Shown: one piece after another, positions 10,727 through 21,829 of the stretch | How the letters are laid out: every line of letters begins with the position of its first letter | How positions within the stretch are numbered: position 1 is the first letter of the stretch | NCBI GenBank assembly: GCA_033065855.1 | Contig: JAVXUO010000752.1 | Location: forward strand, 124,001-188,000 | DNA length: 64,000 bases | Origin: Escallonia rubra | Taxonomy: Eukaryota > Streptophyta > Magnoliopsida > Escalloniales > Escalloniaceae | Reading direction: 5' to 3' | Notes under the pieces: generated by a model | Told to the model about the DNA's origin: nothing | The model's database searches: none | What the model saw: only the letters and a program-made list of their open reading frames with translations | Position numbers and translations under genes: made by a program

Positions 10727-11876
10727 TAGACCTAGCAAAATGGGTGGGTGGGTTGGGTTTGGATTTGGATCAAATGGGTTTGGGTCAAATGGGTGATTGA
10801 CCCATTTATTTGTGGGTTAACTGGGTCAATTATTAAATGGGTTGGTTTAACCCATTATGTCAACAGATTCATTTACACCCATTATCTCGTCCGAGTCAGC
10901 CCCTTCGTTTTTCCTGCGCCGTCGCCTGAGCCTGTGTTCGGCATCGCCCCTAGCCCCTCTCCCTTGCCCGTAGCTGCCCCTCTGCCGGTGCCACGGCTTT
11001 TTCCGGTATCAGACGCAATCTCGCTGCCCACATTTTTCCTTCCTCCCGCTTTCCTTACTCGTTAGCTCCCGGCTGCCCGATAGCGTCGCTCCATCTAGTT
11101 TCTCGCCGGACGACTGTCAGACTTCTGGAATCACGGGACAAGGCAGTCAACGCAAATGATGAGATCTTCTCCTCGTCGATCGGCTGTCAAGATGGTTTTC
11201 AGATCTGCTTGACCGGTTTTAAGATCTGCTCCACAAATATCCAAACCACCGCCGATGCTCAAGGTCCCAACACCCCCAATACACAGATTTTTTTCTTCTT
11301 TGCTCAATCGCAGCATATCCGGTTGATTTGGCGCGATGGTTTCTCACTACCTGTATTTTATTCGTTGTATTATTGATTGGGTTTGATTCTTTGTGTCTGG
11401 GTTTGGTTTGTGGGGATGCTAATGGATGTTAGCTTCGGCTGAACTTTAATGCTGTGTATTTTGCATGCCTACAACAATCTGAATGCGTGTGTTAGAGAGA
11501 GGGACAGAGGGGGAAGGAGAGAAGAGAAAGAGTGTGTTTTTGGAGAAAACACAAAATCTTCCATGCCTGCATTTACCCGAATGTGTGTGTGTGAGAGATA
11601 GAGAGAGTGTGTGTGTGTGTGTGAGAGAAGGATGAGTGTGTGACAGAGAGGAATGTGTGTGTGTGTGAGATAGTGTGTGTAAGTTTTACTCTTTTAAAAA
11701 ATAACTTTATCTGGTTAAATGGGCACCCATTTATAACCCACTTAAACTTGCGAGCAATTGGGTTATAAAATAAGTGACCCATTTAAGACCCAATTATTAA
11801 ATTGGTGGGTTTGGGTGAGTTTTAACTGGGCGGATTTGAGCGGATAAATGGGTTTGGGTCTTAATTGCCACCCATA
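10727..11876. mobile_element. Non-autonomous hAT element with 8-bp target duplication ATTAGGCC
   Basis: The element starts TAGACCTAGCAAAATGGGTGG and ends TTAATTGCCACCCATA. It is flanked by identical ATTAGGCC at 10,719-10,726 and 11,877-11,884. Subterminal regions are rich in AAATGGGT and its complement. The centre holds GC-rich sequence (10,890-11,340) and a GT/GA microsatellite. No transposase is visible. The terminal repeats match only loosely, but the perfect 8-bp duplication is decisive for hAT-type insertion. Confidence 0.85.
11580..11692. repeat. GT/GA microsatellite
   Basis: Mixed runs of GTGTGTGT and GAGAGA lie in the right half of the hAT element at 10,727-11,876. Confidence 0.8.
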
Positions 11877-11959
11877 ATTAGGCCTAGTTAAGGCTAATTA
11901 GGGTTATTAGAGTTAACTGAGTTTTAATTAGGCTTAATTAGTGTTAATTAGAGTTTAAT

Positions 11960-12900
11960 CATCATTGAATTAGGGAGATCTTGCTATTAGTTTAGCATGC
12001 CATTTTGGCGATAACTCTGACAATTGTGACATTAGCTTCCATTAGCTCATAGTTTGATCCAGATCAAACAATTAAAATACCAAATTGACTCAAGATATCA
12101 GACATAAACCCTCAATCAACAGCAAACCCTAAAATTCCAACCCACCTAGCTCAAACACTTGTACTTCAAGTTTAACATACATAAATCACAAGAAAAAAGT
12201 ACACAGATAGAAAAGCAAAAATGGCTATAGCCTCATTCATCAATTTGCTACTAGTTTGATCCTGATTTAAATATACACCAAATCTGCTAAACACATCATG
12301 CATAATGCCAATAAGTACAAAGGGTAGGAAAATAATTGTAGCAATGACCTTGGGCTTTTGAAAGTTATGCCCCTAGCTAGGAGATTTAAAAATTTGCAAC
12401 TAATTCAATCCAGATCAAAATATATACCAAATATAGTAGACATATCATGCACAGCACCTTAATTCAGTAAACTCTAGAAGGCTAGAACTTCAATGCAAGC
12501 AAACATACTGAAGAAAAGTTTATTGGAGGGCTAGAAAAGTAATTTCAACAAATCTACCACCCCTCAGTTTTTTATAATTAACCCCCTGGTTCATCAACTA
12601 ATTTGCCATTAGCTCAATCCACATAATGGGAAAAACAGAAAATCAAGTAAAAAGATCATGCATAATGCCTCAATCGCAGTAAACCCTAGAACCTCATCTC
12701 AAAGATCTCTACAATTATACCTAAACTTTAACAATACAGTCTAAAAAACAACAATTATGCCCCTAGTTCATCAACTCATTTGCTACTAGCTCGATGCAGA
12801 TAAAATAAACACCAAATCTGGTAAGTAATAAACCTTAGAGTCTCAACTCAAACATATGTACTTAAACATTAGAATAAAATAGTGACTAATGACACAAACA
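11960..12900. repeat. Degenerate long tandem repeat, period about 150-205 bp
   Basis: A core resembling ATTAGCTCGATCCAGAT recurs at about 12,052, 12,254, 12,400, 12,606 and 12,786. Further along each unit come ATACACCAAATCTG and ATCATGCATAATGCC. Unit spacing varies from 146 to 206 bp. No coding potential is visible. Confidence 0.6.
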
Positions 12901-12904
12901 GTTA

Positions 12905-13120
12905 TGACCCTACTCCATCAAGGATAATTAGTGTGGAATGGCAGCTAAAAAAACCATAGAGAGCATGGTCTTATTGAAAACCATAGATAATGGCAGCTAT
13001 CAAACCCTACTTAATAATGCCCAAAGTTTTGTTTAGCATGGTCTTATTGAACACTATCAAAGATAATTAGTGTGTAATGGCAGCTATCAAAACCATACCG
13101 CAATGGCTAATACAATTCTT
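12905..13120. repeat. Direct duplication of about 110-160 bp
   Basis: AGGATAATTAGTGTGGAATGGC and AGATAATTAGTGTGTAATGGC head two similar copies. GCATGGTCTTATTGAA also occurs twice. The pair lies between the degenerate tandem array and the Sirevirus left LTR. Confidence 0.6.
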
Positions 13121-13264
13121 GGGCTTACTTCCCACTTCTCTATATTGCACTTGGCCTTCTTTATTAGAATGATTCAATCAACAAGCATAGATAGTAAATG
13201 CATTAAATTGGCAATATAAGTTCGCAATCAAAACAAGAAAAAGGGAATGTAGTTCCTGTTGACT

Positions 13265-14350
13265 TGTTGATTTTGATGATTCCAGTCTTGTTATCTCTAA
13301 CATTAATCTGACAACATTTTTAAGATAAATATTTCAGGCTTTATCTTAATCATACAAAGACAAGACCTTGACATGGACAAAGCATTAACTTGGATTTGGA
13401 CTCGGACTCGGGATTTAAAGACTTGGACTACATTGAAGATGCAAGAACCTTAAGTCTATTTTTCCTTGTTAACATTTCTAATTATTTCTTAAAAGATCTG
13501 ACAGAAATTATAGTAAAGAACCAAAACTGTTTCTTTTTGTCGAAGGCAAGCTGTTTTTAGTCGACTCAAACTCAAAATCTTATATTTTAGTCAAAGCCAA
13601 GACTTTCAGTCGAAGCCAAGACTTTCAGTCGAAGCCAAGATGAAGCTATGACTTTCAGTCGAAGCCTAGACTTTCAGTCAAAGCTAAAACTTTCAGTCGA
13701 AGCTAAGACTTTTAGTCGAAGCCATGACTTTTAGTCAAAGCCAAAATATTTTAGTCGAATCCTTTTTTTTGGGCTTTCTCTTCCTAACGGTTCACTTCTG
13801 TTTTTGTATAAAAAGGGGTCTCGAGAGCATTTAATTTCTCTTGCTCACGAATCATTTTTTTCTCTAAAAAACTCTCTCATCTCGATCTTTTATTTTCATC
13901 TATTCTCTATTGAGTGAGTTCATCTTTGAGATAGTTCATTGTAAGCTTCTTGGTTTGGTTCTTGAAAGAATATAGATCTTCCCACCTAAGAAAGCTTAGT
14001 CTTGATTTTTCATTGTAACATCTGCTCAAGAAGGAACTTGTTTATTGTATTCAAATTGTAAATCTCTTTTCATTTGTAAACTGTTGGAAACCTTGGAAGG
14101 GTTTCGGAAATTGTACTGCGGTTTGAGCTAGCACCCGAAGCTAGTTGGATTAGTGAAAGACTCGAGTAGGTCTCCCTTGCGTGGAGTGCTCGAGGACTGG
14201 ACGTAGGCTGGTGGGGCCGAACCAGTATAAATCTCTGTGTTAAATTTATTTATGATATATATGTCATTGCTTTGTAATCTCGTTTTAAAATTATACTCAA
14301 AGCTGTAAAACACCTAGTCACCCCCCTCTAGGTGTATTTAGGGACCTACA
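13265..14350 (+). repeat. Sirevirus left LTR (1,086 bp)
   Basis: It starts TGTTGATTTTGATGATTC and ends ACCTACA. It contains about eight 19-20 bp tandem copies of an AGTCGAAGCCAAGACTTTC-like unit (13,555-13,765), one or more beyond the right LTR, which explains its 49-bp greater length. A TATA box TATAAAAAGG lies at 13,807-13,816. The conserved CCCCCCTCTAGGTGTATTT tail of Sirevirus LTRs lies near the end. Confidence 0.92.
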
Positions 14351-14352
14351 AG

Positions 14353-14365
14353 TGGTATCAAAGCC
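14353..14365 (+). other. Primer binding site, initiator methionine tRNA type
   Basis: TGGTATCAAAGCC begins two bases after the left LTR. It matches the usual copia primer site TGGTATCAGAGCC with one change. Confidence 0.85.
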
Positions 14366-14418
14366 GTGTGCTCTGGTATTTTTCTGTGACTTAATCGTCA
14401 AGAGCTAAAGATCGTATT

Positions 14419-16227
14419 ATGGAAGAAGGATCAGCAACCACAAGGCCACCCTTGTTGAAGAATGACAACTGCAGCTACTGAAAAAATCGTATGAGGAATT
14501 TTTTGAGGCAGGATACACACGTATGGTATGTTGTTGAAAATGGTCCTATAATTTCGATGAAGGATGGACCGGATGGAACCAAGATTCCGAAAGGAATTCT
14601 TGAAATGGACTCTCATGAGGCGCAACTTTTCTCCATGGATGATAAAGCTAAGAACATTATCAGCTGTGGCCTTGACATAAATGAGTACAATCGAGTCTCA
14701 GCTTGTGAGACTGCTAGAGAAATGTGGAGGTTGTTGGAAATTACTCATGAAGGAACAAATCAAGTAAAAGAGACCAAGATCAACATGTTGGTCCAGTAAT
14801 ATGAGGCCTTCAAGATGAAGGAGCACGAGTCCATAAATGAGATGTACTCCGGATTCACATTCATTATAAATGGACTGAAGCTTTTGGGTAAAATCTACCC
14901 AGAACAAGAAGTCGTCCGAAAAGTTCTCAGATCTCTTCCAAAGAGATGGGAAGCAAAACTCACAGCCATTCAAGAGGCAAAGGATTTGAATGTGCTGAAG
15001 CTTGAAGAATTGGTGGGTTCTCTAATGACCCGTGAAATTACAATGCAAATTCATGACGAAGAAGAAACCACCTCCAAGAAGAAGAACTTAGCTCTTAAAG
15101 CTGAGACCTCTCATGAACCTTCAGAAAGCAGCGACGATTCTGATCCTGAAATGGCTCTCATCACTCGAAAGTTCAAGAAGTTTCTCGCAAGCAAGCGAGA
15201 TGGGAAGATTATGAGAAATCCTACAAACCAATCATATCAGAGAAATAACAGTGATTGGAATGTAAAGGAAAATCATGACGCCTGCTATGAATGCGGCAGA
15301 ACTGGGCACATCAAAAAATATTGTCCGTAACTCAAGAACAAGACTGCAAGCAGCAACAGTCATGATTTCAAAAAAAAGAAGTTTAAGCCCAGAAAAGCTC
15401 TGCTAACTTGGGATGACTATGATGAAAGTGTCAAAAAAATTAGCAAAGATGATGAAGTAGCTCAACTTTGCTTCATGGCCAAAGATGATAATTCCGAGGT
15501 AATCCTTGAAAATCTTGATTATAATGAACTCAAGTCAGCTTTTCTAGAACTTAGTGAAAATTATGAAAAGTTAAAATTTAAAAATGCCAATTTAAAAAAC
15601 AAGGCCCTTTCTTTGATAAATAATGTTGAAGAGTTGGAAGGCGAAAATGAAGAGTTTCAAGAAAAGACTGAATTTTATATTTCTGAAAATACTTCTTTAG
15701 AAAATAATCTGAATGCTTCTAAGAAGGAAAACTCTCTTTTGTCTTCTGAAATCCAATCTCTCCGAGGAGTAAAAGTTCCAGTTGAAAATGTATTCTTAAA
15801 ATCTCTATTGGAAAATATTTCTATACAAAAAATTAATTTAGAAAAGGAGATTGAAGATCTGAATTTTACCCTTTCAAAATTTACCCAAGGAAGAGAGAAT
15901 TTGGATATTCTTTTGGGAAGACAAAGATGTGTTTTTTAGAAAAGTGAAATCGAATACGATCCTTCAAATAAGCAAAAGGATTATAAAAATTTATTTAACA
16001 AAAATTTAGCTTCTTGCTCTCCATTTACACTCTGTACAGTATGTAACAAGAAAGGACACTTAGTTAAAAATTGTCCTCTAAATCTTATTAAAAATCAATC
16101 ATTCTCTTCTATTACAAAGAATAAAATAAAACAAGTTTGGGTGCCAAATTTTTTTTTATCTAATCTTCCAAGACCCAAGAAAGTGTGGGTACTTAAAGGA
16201 ACGAAACCAGAATCTGTTGTAGGTATG
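14419..16227 (+). pseudogene. Sirevirus gag, interrupted
   Basis: Capsid and nucleocapsid protein of the retroelement. The frame opens at ATG 14,419 (MEEGSATTRPPLL) and is broken by stops at about 14,479, 14,797, 15,328 and 15,937. Visible parts in order are a UBN2-type capsid domain (ETAREMWRLLEITHEGT, about 14,710-15,060), a first zinc knuckle CYECGRTGHIKKYC (about 15,283-15,327), a 150-residue Leu/Glu/Asn-rich coiled coil (15,475-15,939), and a second zinc knuckle CTVCNKKGHLVKNC (about 16,033-16,076). The long coiled coil between two knuckles fits the large gag of Sireviruses. A frameshift near 16,200-16,230 separates gag from the protease frame. Confidence 0.88.
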
Positions 16228-16228
16228 C

Positions 16229-17788
16229 TTGAAAGCAAAGGTAGATTACAACAAATGGATTCTCGACAGCGGATGTTTAAGACATATGACAGGTGACCGC
16301 TCTCTTTTCTCACATATCACCCCGAAAAATGGAGGGCTTGTTACCTTTGGAGACAACTCAAATGGAAAGATCATTGGTAAAGGTAAAATTGGCACCGGTT
16401 CCATATCTATCGATAATGTATCTTTGGTTGACGGTTTGAAGTTCAATTTGATAAGTATCAGTCAACTAATCGATAGTGGACACAAAGTTCAGTTCGAAGG
16501 CGACCAATGTCTTATCAGTCATGCCACAGATGGAGGTACCCTGGTTGGTAAGAGAGATGGTAATATCTATACTCTATCTTTTGATGCATCTGACTCTTCT
16601 CGTGAAGTGTGTCTTTATGTTCAGCATAATGATATTTGGTTGTGGCATCGTAGATTAGGTCATGTTCACATGGATCTAATCAAGAAACTTCTCTCGAAAG
16701 ACCTTGTCAGAGGCTTACCAAATTTAAGGTTTATCAAGGATAAAGTTTGTGATGCCTGTCAATATGGTAAACAGTCAAAAACTTCTTTTTAAGCCAAAAA
16801 TTTTGTTTCCACCTCTCGCCCTCTTCAACTCCTTCATTTAAATATTTTTGGCCCTGCCAGAAATGCCAGCCTAGGTGAAAAATTTTATGCTTTCATCATT
16901 GTTGACGATTTCTCCAGATATACCTGGGTTCTTTTTCTAACTCATAAGGATGAAGCGTTTGGAAATTTCTTTAGTCTTGTTAAGCAGCTTCAAAATGAAA
17001 AGGAGTTGAAGCTTGTAAAAATTCGAAGTGATCATGGCGGTGAATTTGCAAAAGATTTTATTCCTTTTTGTATTCAAAATGGCATTTCACATGAGTTCTC
17101 TGCTCCTCGGACACCCCAACAGAATGGGGTTGTAGAGAGAAAGAATCGTACTCTGCAAGAAATCGCCAAAACCATGCTTCATGAAAACTCCCTGCCAAAA
17201 TATTTTTGGGCCGAAGCCGTCAGCACTTCCTGTTATGTGTTGAATAGAGTACTCATCAGACCGATTCTTGATAAAACTCCTTACGAACTGTTCTCAAATC
17301 GAAAACCAAAAATCGATTATTTCAAGGTTTTCGGTTCCAAATGCTTTATTTTAAACAATCATGAGAATTTGGGAAAGTTCGATGTAAAATCTGACAAGGG
17401 AATATTTCTTGGTTATTCATTAAAAAGTAGAGCATATAGAATTTATAACCGTAGAACTATGACAGTTGAAGAATCTATGCATGTAGTATTTGAAGAATCT
17501 AACGTTGAAAAACCAAGTAAGAATGCTGGTGATGACAGTGAAGAACTCTCCCTGGACTTGAACAACAAACTTAACGTCTCCTCAACAGAGGGGGAGTGTT
17601 CAACATCTTCTCACAATAATAGTGATGAGACTCTGCCACTTCCAAAAAGTTGGAGATACTCTTCCAGTCATCCATTAGAACAAGTCATAGGTAATGTGGA
17701 ACGCGGAGTTACAACTCGGTCTACAGTAAATCTTTTATGTACGGATTTTGCTTTTCTTTCTCAAATAGAGCCTAAAAATATTTCATAA
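16229..17788 (+). pseudogene. Sirevirus protease and integrase, interrupted
   Basis: The protease active site DSG lies at 16,265 within KWILDSGCLRHMTGD. The integrase zinc-binding region follows (LWHRRLGHVHMDLIKK ... CDACQYGKQ). A TAA stop at 16,790-16,792 breaks the frame. The catalytic core shows the second Asp in IRSDHGGEF and the Glu in GVVERKNRTL (about 17,019-17,160). The position of the first catalytic Asp (about 16,836, LLHLNIFGP) reads Asn. The C-terminal part runs to a second stop at 17,786-17,788. All pieces lie in the same frame as the reverse transcriptase, so they were one polyprotein. With two stops and a changed catalytic residue the product is not functional. Confidence 0.9.
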
Positions 17789-17818
17789 GCTCTAAACGAT
17801 TCTAAGTGGATTCTTGCC

Positions 17819-19294
17819 ATGCAAGATGAATTGAATCAGTTTGAGAGAAGCGATGTTTGGTCACTAGTTCCGGCTCATGTTCAACAAAAGGTCATTAGAA
17901 CAAAGTGGGTTTTTCGAAACAAACTTGATGAAAATGGCCATATTGTTCGTAACAAGGATAGACTAGTTGCTCAAGGATACAATCAAGTCGAAGGGGTTGA
18001 TTTTGATGAAACCTTTGCCCCCGTCGCTCAACTTGAAGCTATCCGTATGCTTTTGGCATTTTCATGTTATATGAACTTTAAACTTTTTCAAATTGACGTG
18101 AAAAGTGCTTTCTTGAATGGGGTAATCCAGGAGGAAGTTTTTGTTAAACAACCTCCCGGTTTTGAAAATGAAAAATACCCCAATCATGTTTTTAGGCTGA
18201 AAAAGGCTTTGTACGGTCTTAAACAAGCTCCTCGAGCTTGGTACGATCGTCTTAGCAGCTTCCTCACTGATCATGGATTCTCTCGTGGCAAAGTCGATAC
18301 TACTCTCTTTAGGAAAATTCGTAATTCCCATATTTTAATAGTTCAAATATATGTTGATGACATTATTTTTGGTGCCACTAACAATGATCTATGCCAAGAG
18401 TTTGCTGAGAATATGCGCAGGGAATTTGAGATGAGCATGATGGGTGAACTTACCTTTTTCCTTGGACTTCAAATCAAGCAGTCAAAAGAAGGAATTTTTA
18501 TAAGTCAGTCTAAGTACACACGGGAACTTTTGAAAAGGTTTGGCTTGGATAATGCTAAACCTAGAGGTACCCCTATTTCTCCCAGCGTTAATCTTGTCAA
18601 AGATGAAAATGGTAAAGATGTAGATAATAAACTTTTTCGTGGTATGATCGGTAGTTTACTCTATCTTTCTGCCTCTAGACCTGACATCATGTTTAGTGTT
18701 TGCATTTGTGCCCGGTTTCAAGCATGTCCCAAAGAATCTCATCTATCTGCAGTTAAACGTATTTTCAAATATCTCTCTGGCACTTTAAACTTAGGTCTTT
18801 GGTATCCTCGTAGTTCCTCACTAGATCTGGTAGGTTTTTCTGATTCTGATTATGCAGGATGTCTTGTTGATCGAAAGAGTACTAGTGGCACCTGCCAGTT
18901 TCTCGGCGATGCTTTAGTGTCGTGGCACAGTAAGAAACAGACATCTGTAGCTCTCTCCACAGCTGAAGCGGAATATGTTGCAGCTGGAAGCTGTTGTGCC
19001 CAAGTATTGTGGATGCGTCAAACTTTACAAGATTTTGGTGTATCAATAAACCATATTCATATTATGTGCGATAGTAGCAGTGCTATAGACATTAGCAAAA
19101 ATCATGTACAACACTCGTGCACTAAGCACATCGATATTCGTCACCACTTTCTTCGAGACAATGTTCAAAAAGGATTAATAGAACTCAAGAAAGTTGGCTC
19201 TGAAGATCAGCTCGCTGATATCTTTACAAAACCCTTAACTGAATCCTCTTTCTGTTCTCTTCGTCGTCGATTAGGAATGTGTGATCTTAGCTGA
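17819..19294 (+). CDS. Sirevirus reverse transcriptase and RNase H (open, 491 codons)
   Basis: This is the longest unbroken block of the element, in frame with the integrase block before it and separated only by the stop at 17,786. The copia reverse transcriptase (RVT_2) starts near WSLVPAHVQQKVIRTKWVFRNK. It has FQIDVKSAFLNGV for the first catalytic Asp and YVDDIIFGATN (about 18,350) for the catalytic pair. RNase H begins near GFSDSDYAGCLVDRKSTSG (about 18,835), with the acidic residues in AEAEYVA and CDSSSA, and ends DQLADIFTKPL. It converts the element RNA to DNA in virus-like particles. The natural stop is at 19,292-19,294. As part of a broken polyprotein it is unlikely to be made. Confidence 0.92.
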   Translation: MQDELNQFERSDVWSLVPAHVQQKVIRTKWVFRNKLDENGHIVRNKDRLVAQGYNQVEGVDFDETFAPVAQLEAIRMLLAFSCYMNFKLFQIDVKSAFLNGVIQEEVFVKQPPGFENEKYPNHVFRLKKALYGLKQAPRAWYDRLSSFLTDHGFSRGKVDTTLFRKIRNSHILIVQIYVDDIIFGATNNDLCQEFAENMRREFEMSMMGELTFFLGLQIKQSKEGIFISQSKYTRELLKRFGLDNAKPRGTPISPSVNLVKDENGKDVDNKLFRGMIGSLLYLSASRPDIMFSVCICARFQACPKESHLSAVKRIFKYLSGTLNLGLWYPRSSSLDLVGFSDSDYAGCLVDRKSTSGTCQFLGDALVSWHSKKQTSVALSTAEAEYVAAGSCCAQVLWMRQTLQDFGVSINHIHIMCDSSSAIDISKNHVQHSCTKHIDIRHHFLRDNVQKGLIELKKVGSEDQLADIFTKPLTESSFCSLRRRLGMCDLS

Positions 19295-19359
19295 ATCCTT
19301 CTCTCTGAATGTTCAGTCTTGCATCTGATGATTCTGTCTCTCTTGTATGTTAGAGTTTC

Positions 19360-19450
19360 AGTCAACTAAAAGTCCTCTTTTAGTCGACTAAAGTCCCCTT
19401 TCAGTCGACTAAAACCTTTTCAGTCGACTGAAAGCTCCTTGCTTATAAAT
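19360..19450 (+). promoter_or_regulatory. Palindromic AGTCGACT repeats followed by a TATA box, upstream of the envelope-like ORF
   Basis: Four AGTC(G/A)ACTAAA-type motifs, three with the palindrome AGTCGACT, lie at 19,360-19,433. TATAAAT follows at 19,444-19,450. The LTR has the same order: AGTCGAAG repeats and then TATAAAAAGG. A start of transcription about 30 bases downstream would give an RNA beginning just before the third ORF. The promoter role is inferred from this parallel. Confidence 0.45.
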
Positions 19451-19549
19451 ATGTTCCATTTTTCACTTTCACTTTTTACTGTTCCATTTTTTCACTGTTT
19501 GTCTTTCGTTTTCACTATCTCTTCTCTTCTTCTCTCCCTCAAAGTCGAC

Positions 19550-21593
19550 GTCGTCTTATCATTCACTCTAACGAAGAATCTGACGTGGCTCCTGCCTCTA
19601 CTGCTACTCCACCACCGCCATCCACCGGTCGCCGCACTCGTCAAACATCAACTGCTGCTCCTCGTCCATCGTCTTCTGCACCTATCCCTCCGACGTCTGC
19701 TGCTCCATCATCTTCAGGTATTGTTGCTCCTCATCCTCCTCCACCTGTTGCCTCCTCTTCATCTGCTCCTCCACCAACTTGTCCACCCCCTACCTGCCCA
19801 TATACTTCCCCTACCGATATACTTCACATTCCCCATTTCTTTCTAACTGCCGATGACCAAATCACATACTATACAAATTTCGTCAATCGGGAAGTCATCC
19901 CCGGTCGTCCAAGTGATGTCAATCTCACGACTCAACTTGGAATTACCGGCATTTTTGAGCGAATGGGCTGTCTCTCAATTCTCTCTCCACCTTCCATCTA
20001 TTACCCTGCTCTTGTCCGAATGTTCTACTCCAACATGCATTTTAATGCTCATTCACCTACCTTTTTGACCACTTATGTGAATTGGATCCACATCCGTCTC
20101 GATGCCACCACCTTGGCCCACATTTTTTATTTTACCAATCAATCCTCTACCCTCGTTTTCACCGCAAATACGTGGTGTACCACCAGTTCGTTTACCCCCC
20201 TCCAACAGACCCAAACTCTATTAGGCAACCCGTCCATTTCCAGACCCCGCAAGCCTAGTCTAGGTGACATGTCTCCTCTTCATCGTGTTCTCCATCTTAT
20301 TCTTTGTTACAATCTCTCTGCCCGTTCCGGCTCATATGCTACTTTTTCATATTTAGACATCATTCTTCTCACCCACTTTATTCGGGGTTCTCCCCTTAAC
20401 ATTGCGGGCATTATCATGCTCGTAATGAATGCACGCAAAACCAAACCATCTGCTAATCTTCCTTTTGGACACATGTTAACTCGTGTTTTTGAACATTTTC
20501 ATGTCCCTCTGCCTACCTCTAACTCGGAACATATCCCTCTTCCGGGTCATCATGTTCTCGATGAAACTTCTCTTCGTCGTGTCGGTTTCGCCATTCGCTC
20601 TGATCTAACCTCCGACACTGTCCTTCTTGAGAGCATTTCTATTACCGACCCTTCCCACACCCAATCTGTTCCGGCCCCACTCCTGCTTCCACTTATCTTC
20701 CCTCCCCTGCTCCTGCAATTCCCTCAGCCCCCCCTTCTGCTCCCTTCCAGTCTTTTTCACCACCTCCACCTCCTACTCAGTTCATACCCCCTGCACCTAC
20801 TGATCCATCTAGCTCTATTCCCTTCCCTTCCTCTGACCCTTCGTCCTCGGTCCCACCTCTTCCCACCCCTCCTCACCCTGCTGATCCCTTCTTCAGTAGT
20901 CCGCTAAACGATTTCTCAAATATCAATTTTGATGATTTTCTCTCTTCTGACACCCCCGACCTCTCTGACACTCTTTCTCGTCTCTCTACTTCGATTCAGT
21001 TAATTCTTTAATCGCAGACCACCCTTGCTGCTTCTATTACTGCTAACCACACTGCTCTCCTTCATGAGTTTGCTGCCCTTCAGCAGTCGGTTCAACACTC
21101 TTCCGCCCAGCTTCTCTCGAACCAAATTGACTTTCACAACCTTCTCAATGACCTTATCGCTAACCTTTCCTTTCTCCCTCTCAATCATACTCCTCTCCTG
21201 GAAAGTTTGACTCGGATGCAGCAGGACCTTCACCGCCAGCAGGAAGCTGCCATTCAGGCTCATCGTCGCCAGGCTTATCTCACCACAAGCATTCTGACCG
21301 AACAAAATCGTTATCTGGCTCATCAGATCTTTGATCAGGCTCATGGCTTTCGGGTGACTCGTCCGGATACCTTTCCTTCTCGACATACTGGCAACGAAGG
21401 GCAAGAATGGTTCTTTAACCCGCATCTCCCTTACAACCCTCCGCCGCCACGCTCTCCTCGTGTCGTTGAAGTTCCCACAACTGCTCCGACGCCTGCTGAT
21501 CCCTCCTCTTCTGCGCACGGTGCTCGTCGGTCTACTCTGTCGCCCGCTGATCCCTCATCCTCTGCCCAGGGTTCTCGCCGCCGTCAGCCTTAG
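19550..21593 (+). pseudogene. Sirevirus envelope-like third ORF, frameshifted
   Basis: A region between RNase H and the right LTR encodes a Pro/Ser/Thr-rich N-terminus and then a plant-transposon-protein-like domain. Recognisable stretches are ILHIPHFFLTADDQITYYTNF, ALVRMFYSNMHF and TTYVNWIHIRLDATTLAHIF. A second Pro-rich stretch is followed by a Gln/His/Leu-rich coiled coil (RMQQDLHRQQEAAIQAHRRQ, about 21,214-21,275) and a basic tail. This resembles the extra protein of SIRE1-like Sireviruses, historically called envelope-like; I see no convincing transmembrane or fusion segment. The first frame runs to 20,907, a shift near 20,680 moves the reading to another frame, and a TAA lies near 21,009. 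No ATG in the first frame is obvious, so the start is uncertain. Confidence 0.75.
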
Positions 21594-21650
21594 TTTTTTA
21601 TTTTTTTTATTCTTTTGTTTGTTGCAATGGTTGCCCCTCTTTTTGCTTTG

Positions 21651-21829
21651 ACAAAGGGGGAGAACAAGTATTAATTGATCATTCTTTGTACGCATCTTTA
21701 TTAATTATTTTGTTGCATATTAAAAGATGATGTTTTAATTATCTCCTTGTATGAATGATTATCTAATTAAGGGGGAGTATGTCTTTATAACGTTAGAACT
21801 AATATTGTCATCATAAAAAAGGGGGAGAT
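21651..21829 (+). other. Three polypurine tracts before the right LTR
   Basis: AAAGGGGGAGAAC (about 21,652), TAAGGGGGAGTATG (about 21,768) and AAAAAAGGGGGAGAT (21,815-21,829) precede the right LTR, the last directly. They would prime plus-strand DNA synthesis. Multiple near-identical tracts are a known Sirevirus trait. Confidence 0.8.

Noticed and set aside
18062..18331. Antisense ORFs within the Sirevirus and gypsy pol genes
   Set aside because: Shadows of strongly conserved reverse transcriptase and other pol coding sequence on the opposite strand.
19439..19846. 135-codon Leu/His-rich ORF upstream of the envelope-like region
   Set aside because: It is a shifted reading of the Pro/Ser/Thr-rich start of the envelope-like ORF.
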